NCBI GenBank assembly: GCA_934408705.1
Contig: CAKRVL010000105.1
Span: forward strand, 1 to 8,219
Source of the DNA: an uncultured Blautia sp.
GTDB lineage: Bacteria > Bacillota > Clostridia > Lachnospirales > Lachnospiraceae
DNA length: 8,219 bases
Direction: 5' to 3'
Positions 5,418 to 8,219 of this stretch are shown in pieces. The first letter of the stretch is position 1. Each line of letters opens with the position of its first letter. The notes under the pieces were generated by a model. The model made no database searches. It was not told the DNA's origin and was given only the letters and a program-made list of their open reading frames with translations. The position numbers and the translations under genes were made by a program.

Positions 5418-6318
5418 ATTTTAAACTTTTCAGAGAATTGTATTCGCCGGGATTGCAGCCGAAATGTTTGCGGAATCCGCTGGCAAAACGGCTGGCATTG
5501 CTAAATCCTGTCATAGCGGCAATCTGTGTCATGGAATACTGCCCACTTTGCACCAGGGAGATGCTTTTTTTTGCCCGGTATTCTTCCAGATAGGCAGTGA
5601 TGGTTTTGCCTGTCATTTTTTTGAAAAGACGGCAGCATACCTCTCTGGACAGATGCACATGGTCTGCAAGCAGTTGTAAGGATATTACAGAATCAAAATG
5701 CGTATTCAGATAATTCAGCATTTGTTCCAGGCGTTCAAGATCAAGCTGACCGGAAGGGGTACAGTGGGAGAAAGCTTCCTGATGGGAACATAGGATTTCG
5801 CCGAAAACCTGGCATAGAAGTCCTTTGATTTTCAATTCGTAACAGTAGGGTTTGTGATCAAAAAGCTGTTCGATCAGATTAAGCTTTTCCAGGATCTGCT
5901 GGTGGGAAGGCGTATCAGGCGTCAAAATAACACATGGAATTGCTGCGTTTTGGAGAAAAGGTCTGAAACAGTTTTTCTCTACATCACTTCCGAAGTCTCC
6001 GTACATAAAGTCCGGGCGAACCAGAATGGTGCTGTATCTGGCAGGTTGATTGCCCGGTGAATGGCAACTGTGAGGCACATTTCGATTTATGAGAAGTCCT
6101 TCACCTGGATTCAGATGATAGCTTTTTTGGTAAATCTGATAGATAGCTTCTCCTTTTCTGGGAAGGCTGATCTCCAGATCATTATGCCAGTGAATGGGAA
6201 CACTTTTTCCTTCAAAATCCCAGAGATCATCATGACTCACTGTCATTGGAAAGCTTTCGGTTCCATGAGGGCAAAGTTCTCTATTGGTATCGTCTACCAG
6301 AATTTTTCGCATTGACAT
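5416..6318 (-). CDS. AraC-family transcriptional regulator with cupin sensor domain
   Basis: A 300-residue DNA-binding regulator. The N-terminal half has a cupin-like effector domain: His43 and His45 with Glu49 in HWHNDLEI, the turn LNPGEGLLINRN, and His83 in NVPHSC. The C-terminal 90 residues or so carry the double helix-turn-helix of the family: LQLLADHVHLSREVCCRLFK, then KMTGKTITAYLEEYR, then MTQIAAMTGFSNASRFASGF ending HFGCNPGEY. The effector is unknown; the cupin type often binds a sugar or other small molecule. ATG 6318 has GGAG 8 bases upstream; an in-frame TTG at 6324 sits too close to it and ATG 6312 too far. The gene diverges from a MATE exporter with a 71-base gap, so control of the exporter and of itself is the likeliest role (inferred from context). 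Confidence 0.9.
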   Translation of the reverse strand: MSMRKILVDDTNRELCPHGTESFPMTVSHDDLWDFEGKSVPIHWHNDLEISLPRKGEAIYQIYQKSYHLNPGEGLLINRNVPHSCHSPGNQPARYSTILVRPDFMYGDFGSDVEKNCFRPFLQNAAIPCVILTPDTPSHQQILEKLNLIEQLFDHKPYCYELKIKGLLCQVFGEILCSHQEAFSHCTPSGQLDLERLEQMLNYLNTHFDSVISLQLLADHVHLSREVCCRLFKKMTGKTITAYLEEYRAKKSISLVQSGQYSMTQIAAMTGFSNASRFASGFRKHFGCNPGEYNSLKSLK

Positions 6319-6326
6319 ATACAATT

Positions 6327-6330
6327 CTCC
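6327..6330 (-). promoter_or_regulatory. Ribosome binding site fixing the araC start
   Basis: GGAG on the - strand lies 8 bases before ATG 6318. It is only 2 bases from the upstream TTG and 14 from the ATG at 6312. Confidence 0.6.
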
Positions 6331-6347
6331 AAGTGGTTTATATTTTT

Positions 6348-6376
6348 ATTATAGCGCCAGCACATGTGCAGCGCAA
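6348..6376 (-). promoter_or_regulatory. Predicted promoter of the AraC-family gene
   Basis: On the - strand TTGCGC (6376-6371) and a perfect TATAAT (6353-6348) are exactly 17 bases apart. Transcription would start near 6341, about 23 bases before the ATG. The spacer is almost wholly occupied by a palindrome. Confidence 0.55.
6354..6374. promoter_or_regulatory. Palindrome in the araC/MATE intergenic region: candidate operator
   Basis: A perfect 10-bp palindrome GCACATGTGC (6360-6369) is flanked by GCGC on each side (6354-6357 and 6371-6374), offset by one base. It fills the spacer of the araC promoter and lies directly before the MATE ribosome site. Protein bound here would shut the araC promoter; as RNA it would form a hairpin next to the MATE start. 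Confidence 0.45.
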
Positions 6377-6377
6377 G

Positions 6378-6384
6378 AGGGAGG
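6378..6384 (+). promoter_or_regulatory. Ribosome binding site fixing the MATE start
   Basis: AGGGAGG lies five bases before ATG 6390 and rules out the in-frame extension back to 6246, which would run over the 5' end of araC. Confidence 0.75.
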
Positions 6385-6389
6385 TACAG

Positions 6390-7736
6390 ATGTCTCGTTC
6401 AAAAGAAATGGATCTGACCACAGGAAATCCGTTCTGGTCTTTGCTGAAATTTGCTATTCCCGTAATTCTGGGAAACCTGTTTCAGCTTTTTTATACTCTG
6501 GCAGATTCTGTGATCGTGGGAAAAACGCTGGGGGCAGATTCCCTTGCAGCAGTTGGTTCCACCAGTATTATTATCTACTTTGTGTTCTGTTTTATCAATG
6601 GATTTACCGGTGGATTTGGTATCTGCCTGGGGCAGCGTTGTGGTGCAAAGGATGAAAAGGGAATGCGAAAAAGCATTGCTGTTTCTACTCTTTTAAGCAT
6701 AGCATTTACCGTTGTTCTGACACTGGTATGCTGTCTGCTTTCCCATCAGATATTAATATGGATGAAGATTCCAGGGGATATTTCAAAAGAGGCATATGAC
6801 TATATGTTTGTGGTGCTTCTGGGCACCGGTGCAACTGTTTTTTACAACATGATCTCCAACATGCTGAGGGCTCTTGGGGACAGTAAAACACCACTGTATT
6901 TCCTGGTATTTTCTTCTGTTTTGAACATTTTTTTGGACATATTATTTATTGTTCCATTGCATATGGGAGTGGCAGGAGCAGCCTGGGCAACCATACTTTC
7001 CCAGTTCCTTTCCGCTGTACTTTCCTTGCTTGTAGGAATGAAAAAATTTCAGATTCTTCATCTTCAAAGAGAGGATTTTTATGACCTGAAAGAGGCAGCT
7101 GCCCTTCATTTGAAAACCGGTTTTCCAATGGGTTTCCAGATGTCGGTTATGTGTATTGGACAGCTGGCCATGCAGGCAGTGGTAAATTCTCTTGGAACGG
7201 CAGCAGTAGCCGGTTACACTGCCGCTTCCAAAGCAGACCAGCTTTCCGTTCTTGTAAATAATGCTATGATGACTGCAATTTCCAATTATGTGGCTCAGAA
7301 TTTTGGTGCTGGAAAGAAGGACAGAATCCGTCAGGGAGTACGCGCCTGCCTGATTCAGACAGAAGCTTTTAACCTATTCATGTGTGTGGGAATTCTCATT
7401 CTTCGCCATCCGATCGTGCGGATGTTTCTTTCTGATCCTACACAGGAAATATATCATTATTCCGATATGTATCTCACAATTGTGGCACCGTTTTATTTCA
7501 TTCTTGGTCTGCTTGCTGTATACCGTACTTCTATCCAGAGCATGCAAAACGGTCGGGCTCCATTCGCAGCCTGTATGATCGAGTTGGTGATGCGAATCAT
7601 TGCGACCGTAGGTCTTTCTGGAATTATTGGCTACACTGCCGTCTGCATCGCCAGCCCTCTGGCATGGTTTGGTGCGTGCTCTTTGTTGATTCCCTGCTAT
7701 TACAGGATGATGAAAGGCAGCGCACAGACCGCTTAA
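6390..7736 (+). CDS. MATE-family multidrug/cation exporter
   Basis: A 448-residue inner-membrane protein of the MATE family (usual length about 450; 12 membrane helices), exporting drugs or other small molecules in exchange for Na+ or H+. Typical family features are the first helix PVILGNLFQLFYTLADSVIV followed by GKTLGADSLAAVGS, the loop LRALGDSKTPLYF with the following helix containing NIFLDILFI, and GVAGAAWATILSQ. The second half repeats the fold: GFQMSVMCIGQLAMQAVVNS, AAVAGYTAASKADQL and ISNYVAQNFGAGKKDRIRQG. This pattern is closest to the NorM/DinF-like branch common in clostridia; the substrate cannot be told. The start is set by the ribosome site five bases upstream. No strong promoter is visible on this strand: TTGACA lies at 6312-6317, but any -10-like box is 19-21 bases away. 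The divergent AraC-family protein is the probable regulator. Confidence 0.93.
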   Translation: MSRSKEMDLTTGNPFWSLLKFAIPVILGNLFQLFYTLADSVIVGKTLGADSLAAVGSTSIIIYFVFCFINGFTGGFGICLGQRCGAKDEKGMRKSIAVSTLLSIAFTVVLTLVCCLLSHQILIWMKIPGDISKEAYDYMFVVLLGTGATVFYNMISNMLRALGDSKTPLYFLVFSSVLNIFLDILFIVPLHMGVAGAAWATILSQFLSAVLSLLVGMKKFQILHLQREDFYDLKEAAALHLKTGFPMGFQMSVMCIGQLAMQAVVNSLGTAAVAGYTAASKADQLSVLVNNAMMTAISNYVAQNFGAGKKDRIRQGVRACLIQTEAFNLFMCVGILILRHPIVRMFLSDPTQEIYHYSDMYLTIVAPFYFILGLLAVYRTSIQSMQNGRAPFAACMIELVMRIIATVGLSGIIGYTAVCIASPLAWFGACSLLIPCYYRMMKGSAQTA

Positions 7737-7750
7737 ATTGTGTTATTTTT

Positions 7751-7889
7751 ATGGAATCAGTAGATATTGATATGACGAGATGGTATAATCAAGGTGCTTA
7801 TGTAATGGGAATTTCTACATTCAGTTACAGAAGAGATTCATCATTATGGATTTGCATTTAAAGGAAAAGAAGTATTCATAGGAGAGTAA
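7751..7889 (+). pseudogene. Possible remnant of a small gene, frameshifted
   Basis: Two adjacent frames carry protein-like sequence. One runs from ATG 7751 (MESVDIDMTRWYNQGAYVMG, then ISTFSY) to a TAA at 7859. The other runs from about 7806 to a TAA at 7887 and ends in EEIHHYGFAFKGKEVFIGE. Removing one base near 7826-7850 would join them into one protein of about 45 residues. There is no ribosome site before ATG 7751 and I recognise no family. The same stretch contains a good promoter and may instead be a non-coding RNA; the two readings compete. Confidence 0.3.
7761..7789 (+). promoter_or_regulatory. Predicted promoter downstream of the MATE gene
   Basis: TAGATA at 7761-7766, a 17-base spacer, and a perfect TATAAT at 7784-7789 preceded by TGG (extended -10). 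Transcription from about 7796 would run to the terminator at 7924-7968, giving an RNA of about 170 bases with no proper gene inside. Confidence 0.4.
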
Positions 7890-7905
7890 CTGCCAGGAGT
7901 GGCAG
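7890..7905 (+). other. Small hairpin with a GGAG loop
   Basis: CTGCCA (7890-7895) and TGGCAG (7900-7905) form a perfect six-pair stem around the loop GGAG. It lies directly after the TAA at 7887-7889 and 19 bases before the terminator. A GGA in a hairpin loop resembles CsrA-type binding sites, but that link is only a guess. Confidence 0.4.
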
Positions 7906-7923
7906 AAAATTCTATTAGATAAT

Positions 7924-7968
7924 AAGAACCGACAGATGCTATGAAAATATCACCTGCCGGTTCTTTTT
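7924..7968 (+). terminator. Terminator between the two convergent MATE genes
   Basis: AAGAACCGACAG (7924-7935) pairs with CTGCCGGTTCTT (7954-7965) with a single A/C mismatch, around an 18-base loop, followed by TTTTT (7964-7968). On the - strand it starts right after the stop codon of the second MATE gene and may also end that transcript, although the T-run there is poor. Confidence 0.7.
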
Positions 7969-8219
7969 CTATTTGTTAGTAGTTCTTAACAGACTATGTT
8001 CACAAATATACTGGAATACAAAATAAAAAATAATTCCTTTTGAAACAGTGGAAAGAGTCAGTGCCCACCAGATTCCATTCAGTCCCAGTGCAGTGCTTGA
8101 AAGAACCAGTGCAAGGGGGATTCGTATAACAGTCAGGCTAATGCTGATCAGACTGCAAAGCTGTGTCCGTCCAAGACCAGACAGGGCGCCCACAGTCATC
8201 ATTTCCACGCTGAGAAAAA
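7969..8219 (-). CDS. MATE-family exporter, C-terminal part (partial)
   Basis: The frame is open from the right edge of the window to a TAG at 7971-7969, giving 82 codons plus the stop. The residues FLSVEMMTVGALSGLGRTQL, then LTVIRIPLALVLS, GLNGIWWALTLSTVSKGIIF and YFVFQYICEHSLL match the last two or three membrane helices of MATE transporters, including the GALSGLGRTQ loop that precedes helix 11 and the GLNGIWWAL segment. The internal GTG and ATG codons near 8200 are not starts, because family sequence continues upstream of them. It differs clearly from the C-terminus of the complete MATE gene on the opposite strand, so this is a second exporter and not a recent duplicate. Confidence 0.85.
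   Translation of the reverse strand, partial: FLSVEMMTVGALSGLGRTQLCSLISISLTVIRIPLALVLSSTALGLNGIWWALTLSTVSKGIIFYFVFQYICEHSLLRTTNK

Noticed and set aside
6284..6655. A 123-codon + strand frame overlapping the MATE start
   Set aside because: It is a shadow frame of the MATE gene, whose membrane helices and motifs are unmistakable.
1..8219. CRISPR array, insertion sequence, phage or toxin-antitoxin genes
   Set aside because: I looked for regularly spaced repeats, transposase or integrase motifs and small paired genes and found none; the XRE gene has no toxin-like partner beside it.

Overview
The window looks like ordinary chromosomal DNA of an anaerobic, low-GC Gram-positive bacterium, most likely of the class Clostridia and probably Lachnospiraceae. 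The reasons are AT-rich intergenic DNA, strong AGGAGG-type ribosome sites, extended -10 promoters and a gene set typical of gut clostridia: an XRE regulator, a small Cys-rich protein often mislabelled Hsp90, a ferredoxin-type siroheme reductase, a Sapep dipeptidase and MATE exporters. The genus cannot be fixed from the sequence. I see no tRNA, rRNA, CRISPR array, insertion sequence or phage gene.

Left part (1-2645): the tail of an unidentified gene on the + strand, then three + strand genes: a 345-residue XRE-type regulator with a long helical C-terminal part, a 115-residue protein ending in a four-cysteine cluster, and an HD-domain putative phosphohydrolase. A 57-residue DUF3006-like gene on the - strand faces the HD gene.

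Middle part (2646-5258): the DUF3006-like gene and a compact siroheme/[4Fe-4S] sulfite-nitrite reductase-like gene diverge from two extended -10 promoters whose -35 boxes overlap. A strong dyad covers the predicted reductase start point. An M20-family Sapep dipeptidase follows the reductase on the same strand. Its 3' region holds a long two-part hairpin and ends in a clear intrinsic terminator.

Right part (5259-8219): an AraC-family regulator on the - strand diverges from a 448-residue MATE exporter on the + strand. This layout suggests local control of the exporter. The araC promoter spacer is filled by a palindrome, a good operator candidate. The C-terminal part of a second MATE gene on the - strand runs off the right edge, and a shared hairpin terminator lies between the two MATE genes.

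No clearly new multi-gene system is present. The points most worth a second look are non-coding: the hairpin after the dipeptidase gene, the dyad at the reductase start point, the direct repeats with 21-bp period in front of a promoter that has no gene, the palindrome in the araC promoter, and a promoter-to-terminator unit of about 170 nt after the MATE gene that may be a small RNA or a decayed gene.
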